Source: Ceratodon purpureus (taxonomy: Eukaryota > Streptophyta > Bryopsida > Pseudoditrichales > Ditrichaceae). Taken from it: DNA of 64,000 bases. Positions 51,200 to 63,985 of this stretch are shown in pieces. The stretch covers positions 5,679,089 through 5,743,088 of the forward strand of contig CM026431.1 in NCBI GenBank assembly GCA_014871385.1. Reading direction: 5' to 3'. The notes beneath the pieces were generated by a model. That model did not search any database. It saw nothing but the letters and a program-made list of their open reading frames with translations, and had not been told where the DNA came from. Position numbers and translations under genes: made by a program. The stretch's first letter is position 1, and the number at the start of each line of letters is the position of its first letter.

Positions 51200-51960
51200 G
51201 CTCGCGCCCGATAGTGCGCGCCGGACTTCCACCAAGTTGTTGTTCATTTCATTTTGGTGCTACTTCCTCCATTGAGCGCGAGCACTCGGGCGCGCGCAGA
51301 CGGGCGCAAGCATATCAGCAAACGCATACAAAGAAACCAGCCAAAAAAATTAAAATATATTTTTTATTTATTTTATTTATTTATTAATTTTTTTTTAATA
51401 ATTTTTTGCACTCGCTCGTCCGCACTCGCCCTGTAGCGCCCGCCGGACTTCCACCAAGTTGTTGTTCATTTCATTTTGGTACTATTTCTTCCATTGAGCG
51501 CAAGCACTTGGGCGCCCGCAAACGGGCACGAGCATATCAGCAAACGCATACAAAGAAACCAGCCAAAGTTTATAAAAAGAAAAAAAGATTTTTTATTTTT
51601 TTTATTATTATTTTTTTTTCGCACTCGCCAGTATGCTCGCGCCCGATAGCGCGTGCCGGACTTCAACCAAGTTGTTGTTCATTTCATTTTGGTGCTACTT
51701 CTTCCATTGTACGCAAGCACTCGGGCGCCCGCAAACGGGCACGCGCAAACGGGCGCGAGCATATCAGCAAATGCATACAAAGAAACCAGCCAAAGTTTTA
51801 AAAAGATTTTTTTTTTTTTTTTTTTGCATTTGCATTTGCATTTGCATGTATGCTCGCGCCCGATAGCGCACGCCGGACTTCCACTAAGTTGTTGTTTTGG
51901 TGCTACTTCCTCCTTTGCACTCGCCCAATAGCTCGCACCGGACTTCAATTAAGGAGTTGT
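51200..51960. repeat. About 217-bp tandem repeat with GCGC-rich blocks
   Basis: CCGGACTTC recurs at about 51222, 51444, 51657, 51874 and 51939. Full units contain GCTCGCGCCCGATAGCGC, TTGTTGTTCATTTCATTTTG, GGGCGCCCGCAAACGGGC and CATATCAGCAAACGCATACA, then an A/T-rich spacer. The last unit is cut short. Confidence 0.9.
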
Positions 51961-52789
51961 TCATTGCAATTTTATGCACAAATAATTGTTGCTAGACCAA
52001 GGAGCTCAATTGCTCAGTACGTGATGTGATGGAGATCGATGAGTGATGAGAACATTTTTGTAATATGATATTGGAATAAAAATAGTAGCAAAAGCCATAG
52101 ATAGTTAGATTAGTAGAAGATTTTGGAGTTAGTTTAATTTTGTCTAAACTAGAGCAATATGTGTACATTTCCACTATCTTCGCGTTGATTAAATCAAAAT
52201 TTATTTAAACGTCAAGTCATTGTTGACTATGTAGTTCATCACACTTGATGGCTTTTTATCCATGATTTTTTTTCATATTTCTCCCATTCTATCCCTTTAT
52301 TTGTTGATTTTTCTATTCTTCTTCCATTCTATCTTCTCGTTTTCCTTTTCTTCTATTTCCAGTGGATGATGTATTTATTTGTTTTATTAGCCTTCCATTG
52401 GTCTCACATTCTATCTTTTATTTTTATGCATTAAATTTTCCAATTGTCTTCCATTCTATCATCTTGTTCTTTTTAAGTTCATTACTATTCCATTCTATCT
52501 TCTCGTTTTCTTTTTCTTCCATTCATAGTCTATCATATATTTATTTTATCATTCCCATTCTATGATGTATTTTTTTTTCCTATATTTGTTATATAAACTT
52601 ATTGTATGTGCCAATTGAATGAAACATGATAAATAAATTCAAGAATAACATGAATATAAGTTATTTACATATTTAATTAATGAATGCAATCATGAACGAA
52701 ATATAAAACTATATTTAACAAGAATAACTTTAATAGTACAAAAATCAAGATTCAAATCGTATAAGAACATATCTACATGAATTTTGGAA

Positions 52790-53110
52790 GTTCGGTTTCA
52801 TTTCATTTTGGTGCTTGATTTTTTCCTATGTGCATGCCTACATGCACATGCCCAAAGGAGGAACTATCACCAAAATGAAATGAACAATTTCTTTGTGAAA
52901 GCCTCGCGCAGGCTCTCAGGCGCGTGCGAACAGGCGCGAGCATGTAGGCGCGCGCACCAAAACATATATATATTTTAAATTTTTTTTTATAATTTTTATA
53001 ATTTTTTTTTTGCGCGCGCTCGAGTGATCATGCGCGTGCCTACGGGCGCGAGCATTCAAGCGCAAGCATTTAGGCGCGAGCATTCAAGCGCGAGCATGTA
53101 GGCGCGCGAG
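52790..53110. repeat. Inverted repeat plus GGCGCGAGCAT array
   Basis: CATTTCATTTTGGTG near 52797 is matched inverted by CACCAAAATGAAATG near 52870, forming a potential hairpin; the same phrase is part of the 217-bp unit. It is followed by repeats of GGCGCGAGCAT and GCGCAAGCAT. Confidence 0.75.
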
Positions 53111-53215
53111 CCAAAAACCAAAAATAAAATTTAAAAAAATTAAATTAAATTAAAAAAATAATAATAAAAAAAAATATATATATATATAATATATATATTA
53201 TATATATATATAAAA

Positions 53216-53249
<34 letters not shown>

Positions 53250-53664
53250 AATTTTATTTTATTTTTTTTGTATTTTTGCGCGTGCGCGTGCCTACAGGCG
53301 CGAGCAGACGCGAGGACGGGCGCCACCTATGGTAAACAGTAGTAAATCGTGAGGACAATAGTTTTACTCGGGCAGGGGAGCTCGTCCGATAAGCGCGTCC
53401 GATAGTCAGGTAAAAAATCGTTCGTCACATGACAAGACGACAATTTTATGCCCCGTCCGTCTATTATGATAACCCTGGACCATCATGTTTGAGGATTGTG
53501 TCACCTTCAGTTTACTTGCAGTATCTGCATGTCTAGATTGATATGCTTTGTTTCTAAATCACACTTTGTTTCACATGATCTTGATACCATACTTATGAAA
53601 GGGATTAGCCCATGGTTGTATGAGAAGAGCTACAAAAACTCTTGTATTTTGTGGAAAATCATGA

Positions 53665-56420
53665 TTAATACCCTTTGAAGAAGTTAACAACATTCTTTAG
53701 AGGTACAGTTGCATTACTTCTCTCCACAACCAAAGAGAGTCTAGTCTGATATTGGTTGGTCGTATCCATACCACCATAAGTAAAGAGACGCCCAAATCGT
53801 GGCCATAGCTTCCTCCACGAGACATTTTTACTTATCCATTCAGCCTCCATGTACTGTGCCACACTAGGTATGTGCTGAAAATTTTCATAGATTTTTTTGA
53901 GATTATCCTCAAAATGCTCTTTTTTTAAACAATTCATCAAAACATCTAAAGCTAATCACAACTTATTCTTCTCCGTTATAGGAACATGAGTTAGAAGATT
54001 TTCACTCTAAGTTTTCATAACATGGAAATGACATAACAAAACCTTGCTAGCCACTTATACCTTTATGCCATTCTCTATGCTCCAACAATGATCATCACTC
54101 ACCACAATGGCCTTGATAGAATTCAATGATATTTTGTCTTTGTCAATGACAATTGTAGACCGTCTTATTCCTCCCAAGAATGAAAAACAGCCATCAACGC
54201 CAACTCCAATGCTATACCATGATGCCCTTGCTTCTTGTCCTTTGTGTACAAAATATAGAATACATGCACTCTGTAGCATTGGCTAAGATAAGTCAAGACT
54301 AAGCTAATTTAGCTAAGAGTTAGTAGAGTTAGTTTAGACTAAGGTATTAGTTGCACTAGAACTAAGAAAACTAAGAAGGTTCTAAAAGACCCGGAGATTA
54401 GAAGGGAAAGTACTTTTACTTTAAGGAGTAATTGTCCCTTAACTTTAGAAAGCAACTAAGCATGGTAGGGAGGTATATTAGACCCTCCAAGGCTATTAGG
54501 ATTCCACTTTATATTTTCTCCAATATATATTTGGGTTAGAGTCTTGAAGAGTACCTCGTGGTTGGATGGTTCATGCCAAAGAAACTTAGAAGTTGGCTAG
54601 GTTTGTCTAGAGTTCTAGTTGACTTTGAAGATATTTATTACACACTCCCTTTCCATTTTTATTTGGCACAATTGAAGCATATAATTGTAAATCATATTGC
54701 AGAGTCTTGAAAGTAGAGTCCAGAGCCCAAGAGTTAGCACGTGAGAATCTTCTACCAACATCTCTCATCCAGTCATCTTGAATGATTACCACAAATGGCC
54801 GTTTCTTTACATCTTTATACTTTGGTGAATAAGGTTGGTAAAAAGTAACCTTACCATGTGTTTGCAGTCTCTTAATTTCCACTTGAGCAGCATCTCAATC
54901 ATCCTTGCGTAAAGCATCTACAAAACATGCAATAAATTCAATTAAAGCTTACTTTGCAAATTAAAAATACAATACAATTTCTTAAGTGACAAACTACAAT
55001 AAACAATTTTGAGTGAGTAGACGAGAACTTACCATTTACTCTCATAATGTGCTTAAGTTGCTTTACTTCCTTTGGTATAATGAAAAATCAATAAGTCACA
55101 CCCTCCAAATTCCCAACTATAGCTTGTATTTCCTTTGCATCAAGTTTGGATGCAAAAGAAATTGTAGATGTTGAAACTATTCTCATCAAGTTCTCTTTGG
55201 CCATAGTTATAACATGTGGATGCATAAACAAAAATAATATATCACCTTCAGAACTTGGTCCATGTCCAGTGTGCTCGGTATGCACCGAAATAGTAGCAAT
55301 TTTTTCCGATGGATGCTCCATTGACTTCTTCATCTATAATGGGCTCCATTTTTTTTAACTAGAAAGAACAATCCCGCAATCTAATCTTTTTGTGCTGTCT
55401 GCCATCCATAAGCTGAGAAGAGATCACTGCAGTTGCCTTCATATTAGGCCGACTTTTGTTTCAACTCCTATGACAATGGTAGTACTTGACAATGTGATTT
55501 CTAAACCTATTGGTATGATTCAACCTTCGTAAAACAACATGTTTTGTGCATATTTCATCAAGGGTGACATAAAAGTTTGCAAGGAACTTCATGTATCTCA
55601 TCCCACAACTTCGATTCCTTGTAAGTGGAGAAAGAATCAAGACAACTCTCTACATATTTGACGTGGATTCCCCCAACTCTAAAATCAATTATCTACTGTG
55701 CACGAATTGCATCAAGCATGGATGATAAGCTCAAATGTTTGCCATTTCTATCAACATGGAACTTTTTTACTGTTGAACACCAAAGCTCAATAGGAGGAAT
55801 TTGCCTTCCCTTTAGGTCTTGTTTCATAAGAGACAAATCTAAATTGTCATTGACAGTTATCATTTTGACATTGTCTTGAAGTTTTTTCCATCGCTCAATG
55901 GTATGGAACACATCATTGACATTTATAGCACGGCCGTGACTCTTAGAAAAAATGCAGAAACTTACATCTGCTACACAAATCAGTTCAAATGTATAAAAAA
56001 CTTGTTTATTTAAACACTCAATCATGAGGTTCAAATTTGCAAGTAAAAAATGAACAAACTTTGGAAAAGTGACAATAGAAACATGCTCAAAAGAAGAAAG
56101 AGAAGTCTCATCAATAGAGAAGTGGATGTTGCCACTTAAAGAGTTTGAAGTTTCATTTGGAATTTTTCCCATTCTCTCATGAACTTGGTCATCGCCATCA
56201 GTTTCAGATTCATAATCTAAATTGTTGAAATATGTCTTACTATAAGTTGTGGTGAAATCAAAATTATTACTACTCCCTTTGTAACCTCCAAAACTCCTTC
56301 TCCAAGGACTTCCTCCACCTCTACAGCATACTCCAACTTCTCTTCAAAATCTGAAGGATAGAAAATATCATTCTCTTGACATGAACTTCCTTCTTCCATG
56401 CTGTAATGCTTAATGTCCAA
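53665..56420 (-). pseudogene. MULE-like DDE transposase, broken
   Basis: Minus-strand blocks in the order expected of a plant DDE transposase of the Mutator/FAR1-like kind. Near 55090-55340 is an N-terminal block with HTGHGPSSEGD. At 54655-54882 comes NSWALDSTFKT (first catalytic Asp) with ASIVPNKNGKG. Beyond the inserted LTR are YFVHKGQEARASW in one frame, IVIDKDKISLNSI, and finally 53665-53940 with FGRLFTYGGMDTTNQ. Further minus ORFs at 55693-56172 and 56217-56420 may be its 5' exons or a second protein of the element. Stops, frame changes and a solo LTR at 54272-54642 show it is dead. TIRs of the parent element were not found. Confidence 0.7.
54272..54642. mobile_element. Solo LTR, 371 bp, inside the transposase gene
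   Basis: Begins TGTAGCATTGG and ends TTATTACA (TG...CA), flanked by the 5-bp duplication CACTC (54267-54271 and 54643-54647). On the minus strand the transposase reading stops at NKNGKGV on one side and resumes with a conserved FYILYTKDK-type segment on the other once the insert and one duplication are disregarded, which fixes the borders. Contains a TATATTTTC region. No internal retrotransposon sequence remains. Its superfamily is not clear. Confidence 0.88.
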
Positions 56421-59400
56421 ATCTTCAAAAAGTAGTCAAAACTTTCCTCTATTGAGACATGTGAGAATAATATGCACCATACTAAACCTTAAACCTAAGA
56501 ATAATAAGAAAAAGAAATTTCAATGTGCTTAAAAGCACAAGCCTCAACCCTCAAACCCTAAATCTTTAAATTCTAAATCCTAAACATAATAAAACAAACA
56601 AGAATGATGGAAAGTACAATGAAAAGTGAACTTTCATGAAATGAAAATGACACAATATAAGGTATGAGCATGTATGAGAGAGAAAAATGATACAATTGAG
56701 AGAGATCATTAAAGATATGAGAGAGAGAGAGAGAGAGAGAGGAAGTCTCTCTCACGAATAAGGAGTGCAACACTTAGTACAAAAAGATAAGTCACAATCT
56801 GAAGGTGTCTATCCTAAGTTATATGAGTGCGAGGGACCAAGGGAACTGGTTGAGAACTAGGTTGGGAATTGGGTTGGGAACCGGTAGGGTGCTAAGGAAA
56901 CCCGCAACGGGAGGTTGAACAATATTCTGCGGGGTCGGGCTTGCCTCTCAGGTCGAAGGCTCATGCTGGCCTCGCACGGTTGAATGGGAGGTGGCTCGCA
57001 CGAGGTCGGCATCAGAGGGCATAGGGCTTTAGCGGGTTGCCTGAGAAAGGACTTAGACTCATGCAGGTGGGACGTCGGCGCCTCATCGTGGAGCCAATAT
57101 CCCCGAGGAGGGGCAAGGGCTATGCTTTGCCCCATATGGAATGGACCTTCATCACCCATGCTTCCTCCAACTCTCCCAGTCTCTATGCCTTATGTTATTG
57201 TGGTTGACAAGAAAGAAAATTAGACTCATTTTCTATATAACTCCGGTTAGCACAATAGCGACAATTCATGTCTCCACTAGCTTCGAGCCCGTCCTCGCCT
57301 CCTGCAGCGATTTTCCTTCCATATTCCTCATGCGGGCCTTCCCTCCCTTGCTAGCTACTTGTCTCCCTCCCCCTTCCTTCCTTTTCATGGTGCACAATGA
57401 TGTGTTCTCTAGTATAGGACCTTGCACAAGATTGATTAACATTGTAGTTTGACTCTTCAAGCAGCACTAGATCCTTCAATCCTCTATCGTCTTCATAATC
57501 TTTACTAGATTTGTCCAAATACTCTTCTTCCCTGCAATTTTAAAGATGTTTTAACTATTAACAAAATTATGGTGTCTTCTCCAATTGCCTCTTCTAGTAT
57601 TGTGTAGATGTCTCTATCAAAATCTGTGGATTGTAATAGAGAAGGTGGTTAAGGAGACGTTGGAGGTGGATGTTACTACATTGACCTTAGTGTTTACATC
57701 CACATTAGAAACATCGGTGTAAATATGCTTGTTTCTTCTTCAACTTTTATTCTCAAATCAATCATAAGCCATGAACCACAAGGAACCAATTGCATATAAT
57801 CATACCAAAGCTAGATGGATAAAAAATGTTTCAACATTTTCTTAGTCCCAGCCAACATTACAACAGAGACAAACAAATCAAAAAATTTAAAACAATAAAC
57901 TCAAAAACAATGCTACTAGAAACATAGATGTATACCAAATTGTTTTTGGATGCTTATTCAACGGCTAGGTATTCTAAGAACCAACAACTGTTACTTGCAT
58001 CAGCGACATTGTCCTTGAGCTCCAAAAGTTTGATAATGAAATTCTCTTACCAGTAAGCATTGACATAGGAATTTCAAAGAATCAAATCAAAACTTTGTCT
58101 GTTATTGTCTATTAGCTAATATATAGCCGTAAGACCCATTAATGTCCAAATGCTTTCACTTTAGTTGCCACAATGCTCAACCTTGCTATGCAGAAGAATA
58201 TAATATTTATGTTCATTAAAATTAAAAGTACTGAATAAAGTTCACTCCTAATCATTAGGGACTTCTCGAACCTCACTCACATCTTGCAAAGGAATACCAA
58301 TGATTATAAAAAATTTAGAGGCAAATTCATATAAGCAATTTTTTTTACAGCAATGACTAAGACTTACAAATATATTTAAATCTACAAGCTCCTTGTAATA
58401 ATAAAAAGAGCAATTCCAAAGTTAGCCAATAGATACAAAAAGAGAAGATCCTAATGATAAATTTCCAAGCTGAATTTGCTTCAAATACATTACCATACTG
58501 CAAAAAGATCACAATGAAAAATTTACTATGAATTTGGTTGTACATATATATTTTTTTAATGTTCAAATATATTTGGCATAAGATACCTCCTCCAAACGAC
58601 GTAATCTTCACTAAGGTTAAATCCAAACATATCATTATAATCTCAATCAAGAAAATTCAAACTTGTAAAGTTTTCACTATGATCAATTATTATGATCATA
58701 TTTAACAATACACATCTTGAATGACACATTCTACAATTCAAAATGATGAAAATAAAACAGTTCCTATTGATACTTTGATAATTCAATCTAATCAAAACAA
58801 GATTTCATCTCAGACAATTTAAGTTACTCTACAAGACAAAAGAGGAATCTAAGATATCATTGGATACAAAAGCGAAAGCTTCGGATTCATACATGAGGGA
58901 TTTATGGTAATGATGGACGTTGTTTCATTTCAATTGCAAAAGACAAAACATAAGTGTGTCTTCACATTCTACAAACTTTGGAATAGTTATGTTTCTGTTG
59001 GTAACTTGATAGCTCTTTTATTCTAACTAATTGTTGGCGTAAAATCAACGCCATTCTCTCTTTAATCGTCATGTAATTTTGTTGTGCTTGACAAAGAATT
59101 GCCTTGTGAAATCTTGCTTTGAGAGAGAAGCCTCTAAAGCCACAATATCCATGTTGGAGGTGAGGGTTTTTGAACACGGTCATGATGAGGTCCGTAAGCG
59201 TAGTTATAGGAATAGACTTTGGCGCGGTCATGATGAAGACCGTTAGAATGGTTATGAAAATAGACCTAGACATAGTTATAAGTCGTAGTCACAATCGCAA
59301 ATTGTGGTGAGGAAATTTTGTATCCACATCCAATCTAGTAAATACATTGGGGCATTCAATTTATTGATCTTTTCAAAATTTATTTGAACACTAAAAAATT

Positions 59401-60060
59401 ACCTACTATGTGCAAGGGAGGTGTTTTGAATACCACTATATTCTAGTTATTGTAACCATTGCCACAACCATATAAACTACTACATAAACATGAAATTAAA
59501 ATAAAATAAAATGAGACTTTGTGTTTGCTCAAGTAGTGCATTTTGAGATTTGATTCTTTAACTACAAAGCCTTCTTAGCCATATGTGGTCTATAATAAGT
59601 CTATTATTTAAGTAAAATAATGTTCACTACTCATAAAATGAACTTAAGAATTCATATTGATCAGGAAAACAATCAATATAATTGGCCCCAATGAAATGAC
59701 CTAGATATAACAATTTAAAAAAATAAAGAGATTATGATTTTATGTTTTTAATCTTTGTAATTTTCCAATTTGTCGATTTGTTTATGGAAATATTTTAAAG
59801 TGCTTCTACTATAATATTATGGTAGTATCCTATAATGTTTTCTCTTTAAATCTTCTATTTTAGAGGCAAAAAAGTCTTCATATGAAAACGAGGAGGAAAT
59901 TTTGAAATGACATCACACACATTTATATCACAAGTTAATTAACACACTTCATATCAAACAATGAATGCTACATTGGACTTCCAAATTTTATTAGCAAAAT
60001 CTCAATCTTCTAGTATTTTAAACACCAACAACAAAAATGAACTTTAAACCAATACTACTC
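56421..60060. other. Intergenic, no confident gene
   Basis: A (GA)n tract lies near 56713-56740. 56830-57200 is GC-richer, with GTCGGC-type motifs, and stands out from its AT-rich setting, but no gene was recognised. Near 59170-59270 the phrase CGGTCATGATGA with GACCGTTAG/GTCCGTAAG repeats locally. The rest is AT-rich. Confidence 0.5.
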
Positions 60061-60239
60061 GTATATAAAGCGAAGACACTCAGCACCATTTGGAACCCTA
60101 TTCTTTTAAGGTCTCTCCACCTCTCTCGGAGCTCTCTGCAAAGCAAACAAGAGGAGTAGTCAAGTTTGTTTGACTCCAAATACAGAATCATCGAGGTAAC
60201 CTCGGCATTGAATTGAATGCGGAGATTATCGGTTTAAAT
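60061..60239. repeat. Dispersed upstream module, copy 2
   Basis: Starts GTATATAAAGCGAAGACACT and ends GATTATCGGTTTAAATC. Tandem partner of 60251-60417 and relative of 10899-11052. See the finding on this module. Confidence 0.85.
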
Positions 60240-60250
60240 CAAGTGTCTAG

Positions 60251-60417
60251 GTATATAAGGCGGGGACATACTCTGCACCATTTGGAACCCTAATCCTGTG
60301 AGGTCTCTTCACCTCTCTCGGAGCTCTGAACGAATCACAGTAGTTCAAGATATTTTGACTCCGAATTTGAAAACGGGGAGGTAACCTTGGCAATGAGTGC
60401 GGGACTACCGGTTTAAA
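60251..60417. repeat. Dispersed upstream module, copy 3
   Basis: Starts GTATATAAGGCGGGGACATA and ends GGGACTACCGGTTTAAAT. Shares CACCATTTGGAACCCTA and CACCTCTCTCGGAGCTCT with copy 2. Lies just before the likely 5' leader of the hydrolase gene. Confidence 0.85.
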
Positions 60418-61327
60418 TAAAGAGAACATAGAATTGTTTTTCCATCAATGAATCTGCAACTGGGACGTGAAGACACGCACACTCAACACAATCCGAGATG
60501 GAGTTGCAAAGAAACGGGGCTCCACTCCCAACTCGGAGATTCCGCCATGGACTCACTGCCACTGCCACTCCTCCTCAACGACTAGAATCCTCCGACACTC
60601 CGACTCCCTTTTGCCCCCACTCCGCGACGTCCCCCACCCCGTTCCCCATCCCCGCAACCTTCTTCGATTCCCTCCCCCCTGTTCCCAGTACGTTCCCAAA
60701 TGTTCCCTCCAAGAGTTCCCAATTAGTTCCCAGATCGTTCCCCTGTGTTCCCAGGAGGCCGGGGGAGGACACACGAGAGAGGTAGGGTTTACACAGGTGT
60801 CGGAGCAGATCGATCTTCGATTCCTTTGCGGACCTCGCGACCTCCACCGCCATCGCCATCGCCATCGTCGTCTCTCATGCTGCTCTGACGCCCACCTCGA
60901 TTGCGCATTTCGGTACGTTTCATCCCCCGCATCTTTTGCGCCATTTTTGGCGCATATTTGCTCCATTTTTTGGCTCTGCTTGCTTCTTGTACAGGGGGTA
61001 GTAGGCAGGGGGAGGATGGGGCAGGGTCTACGGTTTCTTCCCGCTTTCGATTGTGCATTCCCGAGTGTTTCTTTGCCTTCGTCTTTAGGTGGATTTTTTG
61101 GTGGATTTTTGGTGGATTTTGGCACATTTTTGAACTGGTCTATAGATAGTTATACTTTCTCATTTTTTCTTTGCGTGAATGGCGCAATTAGTTGTGAGTG
61201 TTCTGTTCCTTTCTGTGAGCTCTATGTGCCTGGGAATTTTTTACTGGATCGGTGTACGTGTGTGAGAAGTTCCAGCGTTTTTCTTGTGTGTCGGAGTAGG
61301 TTAGTCAGGGTTTTATGGGCGATGATT

Positions 61328-61362
<35 letters not shown>

Positions 61363-61798
61363 CCTCTGTTTGTAGTATGTAGGGAGAATGTAATTTGTTT
61401 CTTTCAGGATGTGTGCTTCAATTTTGGAGGGAGGATGTGAAGGTCTATAGGTGGTCTACAGGTGATTTTGATTGATGATGCTTACAATTATAAGCTCTTG
61501 AGAAGCAGTGTTTTCTGTGTCGAAGCTGCCAGGGTTTATGCGGCGATGGTTTGTTTGCTACTGATTTGTTTTCAGACCGTAACGAGAATGCATTTGAATT
61601 TTGGCAAGGATGTTCGGAGCTCATTTTTGTGTCAGAATGTGAATCTGAGAGCACGATTATGATCAGTTTGATTAAAGTTGCCAATGAGCCTAAGCTCGTG
61701 TGATTGCTTCCCGAGTCTAAGCTTCCAGGAACGAACTTTTATTATGCAGCAATCTGGACCAACTGGATTAGGGTGAGTCGTGGACTGCAACCAGCAAG
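60418..61798 (+). other. Probable 5' leader region of the WAV2-like gene
   Basis: GC- and pyrimidine-rich from 60500 to 60900, as in plant leaders, then T-rich like an intron. An ORF at 60498-60785 (Pro/Thr/Ser-rich, MELQRNGAPLPTRRFRHG) and a longer overlapping one at 60467-61375 match no family; the pyrimidine-rich sequence alone could produce them. A leader intron ending shortly before 61799 is likely but not located. A T-tract runs from 61329 to 61362. Confidence 0.45.
61329..61362. repeat. T homopolymer, about 34 bases
   Basis: Uninterrupted T run within the presumed leader intron. Confidence 0.95.
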
Positions 61799-63985
61799 AT
61801 GGGAGGCTGGTGGACGTGGCTGAATGGCCTCCTCTATGGGATGGGAGGACTTGCTTGTGCGAGTGTGGCGATGCTAGTTGCATTTCAAGAGAAGCTTGTG
61901 TACGTGCCGGTGATCCCGGGTATGAAGCGTGGTTATCCAATTGTTCCCTCACGGCTTCATCTTCGTTACGAGGATGTGTGGCTCACTGCCAAGGATGGAG
62001 TTCGACTGCATAGTTGGTATATTGAAGCTCATGCTAACTGTCCAGGTAATGTTAGTGACTCGTTAAAGTAAAGAAGCATTTCTTTGCTGTAGAAGCAATT
62101 GTCTTGATTTATCTTTTCAGTGTCTCATAGTTTCAAAGTGAGGGTTCAAGAAATTGTCTATGTTTAAGATCACTGTGGATTGTGACCTAGTTAAAAGACC
62201 TAATTCTTTGAACCGTAACATAAGTATTTACTTTCACTTCTAGTCATTGACATTATGGTAGACCTGCGGTGACATGACTCTGCCGTTTCAATTTGCCACC
62301 TTCTGAAGTTCTACATGGTTTCTTTCTGAGCTGAACCAAGCAGATACATATCGATGTGGTGTGTTTTTGCAGGGCCAACGATTTTATTCTTCCAAGAAAA
62401 TGCTGGCAGTATCCTTTAGAACTTCAGAATCTTTTAGTGTTACCAACATGTCTTGTTTGCTTTTATTGGTTTTCCTTTACATGAATTCACATTTTCTGAA
62501 TATTCTTAGCAGTTGCGGCTGACAATCAATGCAGCAGGTCTGAAAATATCCCTAATTACGTGAGGATTTTATAGCCATATTGTATTAGCGATTGTCGTTC
62601 TAAGCTTCCTTTTTTAACAGACATCGCACACCGCCTTCAGTTTGTGGAACTCATGGTGCGGCGATTGCAGTGCAATGTGTTTATGCTATCATATCGTGGG
62701 TATGTTCTCCTCTCCTCTTTTTATATTGTGCAAACTTACACTATTCAGAACTTGTTCGTTAAAGGTGACAGCCTTAGTATATTTCAAGCGAATGTAACAG
62801 CGAGTAATAAAGATGTAAGAGCTTGAATTTCTGTGCTAATTTTGGAAAGGCATCTATGTAAGGCTTTTACGATTTAAACGTAATTTGATTGAAACCTATT
62901 AGGTTACACGTTTGTTTTCATTTTAAATTCGGAGTTTGCACACGCAGGTCGTTTAGTTCGGTGGAGAAGGATTGTTTCGGTTTGATTCCTAATCGGCTCT
63001 TTTTTATCATGTAGGTATGGAGACAGCGAGGGTTTCCCTTCTCAACATGGCCTTAAATTAGATGCACAGGTATAAATGTTTCCCTTCTCGTCAATGTCAC
63101 CTCAGACAGTGGAGAGCATATGAGTGCATTTCTGGTATGACATGAGAGGCACGATTGCTTGTGTAGAATTCTTTCTTTACAATCAGGGAATGAATCTTAG
63201 TTGGGAATTTTGGTAGCGATAGAACGAGAAAAAAGTCTGAAGGTACATGTTGGATGAACCTGCAATACCGGTATTTAGGGTGCATGGGACTTGCGATTTT
63301 GAACAATCCAGAGCCCGTGCGGATGCTACAACTCGTGTCTGGTTGTCTTGGCAGTGATGCCGTGTATTTTACTTGATGTGTTTATAGGATATTGCAATCA
63401 TTTAGTTGGCATTGGTCAGAATGTAACATGTATCCACTTCCGAGTTCATTGCGGCCATTTACTTGTCTGCTTACAAGCAACGTTGTTATTTGCTTGACAG
63501 GCAGCACTGGACTACTTGCACGGAAGGCAGAGTGTTGATTCAAGTAGAATTGTGGTATTTGGAAGATCTCTTGGTGGAGCCGTTGGGGCCTCTCTTGTGA
63601 GGGAGAACCCTGGAAAGGTAGATCATTCAAAACATATGTACTTGGTAATAGAACAATTTTGTGATTTCTTTTCCGTTGTGATGGCAATCTTAACATGAGC
63701 ATGCGTGCTCAACAGTTGTGCCCATACTGGTGGACATGTATGAAGCAGCTCAGAAGTTACTTTGGCGCCTCCAATACCCATGGTTCTGGGAATTTTAGTT
63801 TGTGTTCTGAACAAATATCCTTTTGTCTGCAGGTAGCTGGATTGATACTGGAGAACACATTCACTTCAGTTCTTGATATGGCAGGGGTTATGCTTCCGGG
63901 TTTGAGATACATTGTTGGTGGGAAGGGAGGATTGTTGAATTGGTTTGTGAAGTCTCCTTGGAAAACTATCGAACTAATCAAACAT
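61799..63985 (+). CDS. WAV2-like: WAV2/BEM46 (ABHD13)-type alpha/beta hydrolase, 5' part
   Basis: Membrane-anchored serine hydrolase of the BEM46 family; Arabidopsis WAV2 affects root bending. Exons visible: 61799-62045, 62373-62408, 62621-62699, 63015-63069, 63501-63617 and 63833-63985, all GT-AG and in phase, giving 229 residues before the right edge. Residues 8-28 (GLLYGMGGLACASVAMLVAF) form an N-terminal membrane anchor. Then come QEKLVYVPVIPG, ILFFQENAGNIAHR (oxyanion region), NVFMLSYRGYGDSEG and the nucleophile elbow VFGRSLGGAVG with Ser162, followed by ILENTFTSVLDMAG. The catalytic Asp and His lie beyond the window. The start is the first Met before the membrane helix. It is plus-stranded, downstream of repeat module copies 2 and 3. 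Confidence 0.92.

Noticed and set aside
60061..60417. The repeated module as a U6 or other spliceosomal snRNA gene
   Set aside because: TATA and GGGGACATA looked suggestive, but the plant USE element, U6 core sequence and terminator run are absent.
60467..61375. 302-codon plus-strand ORF
   Set aside because: It spans pyrimidine-rich leader, probable intron and a T-tract; composition is low complexity and no domain is visible.
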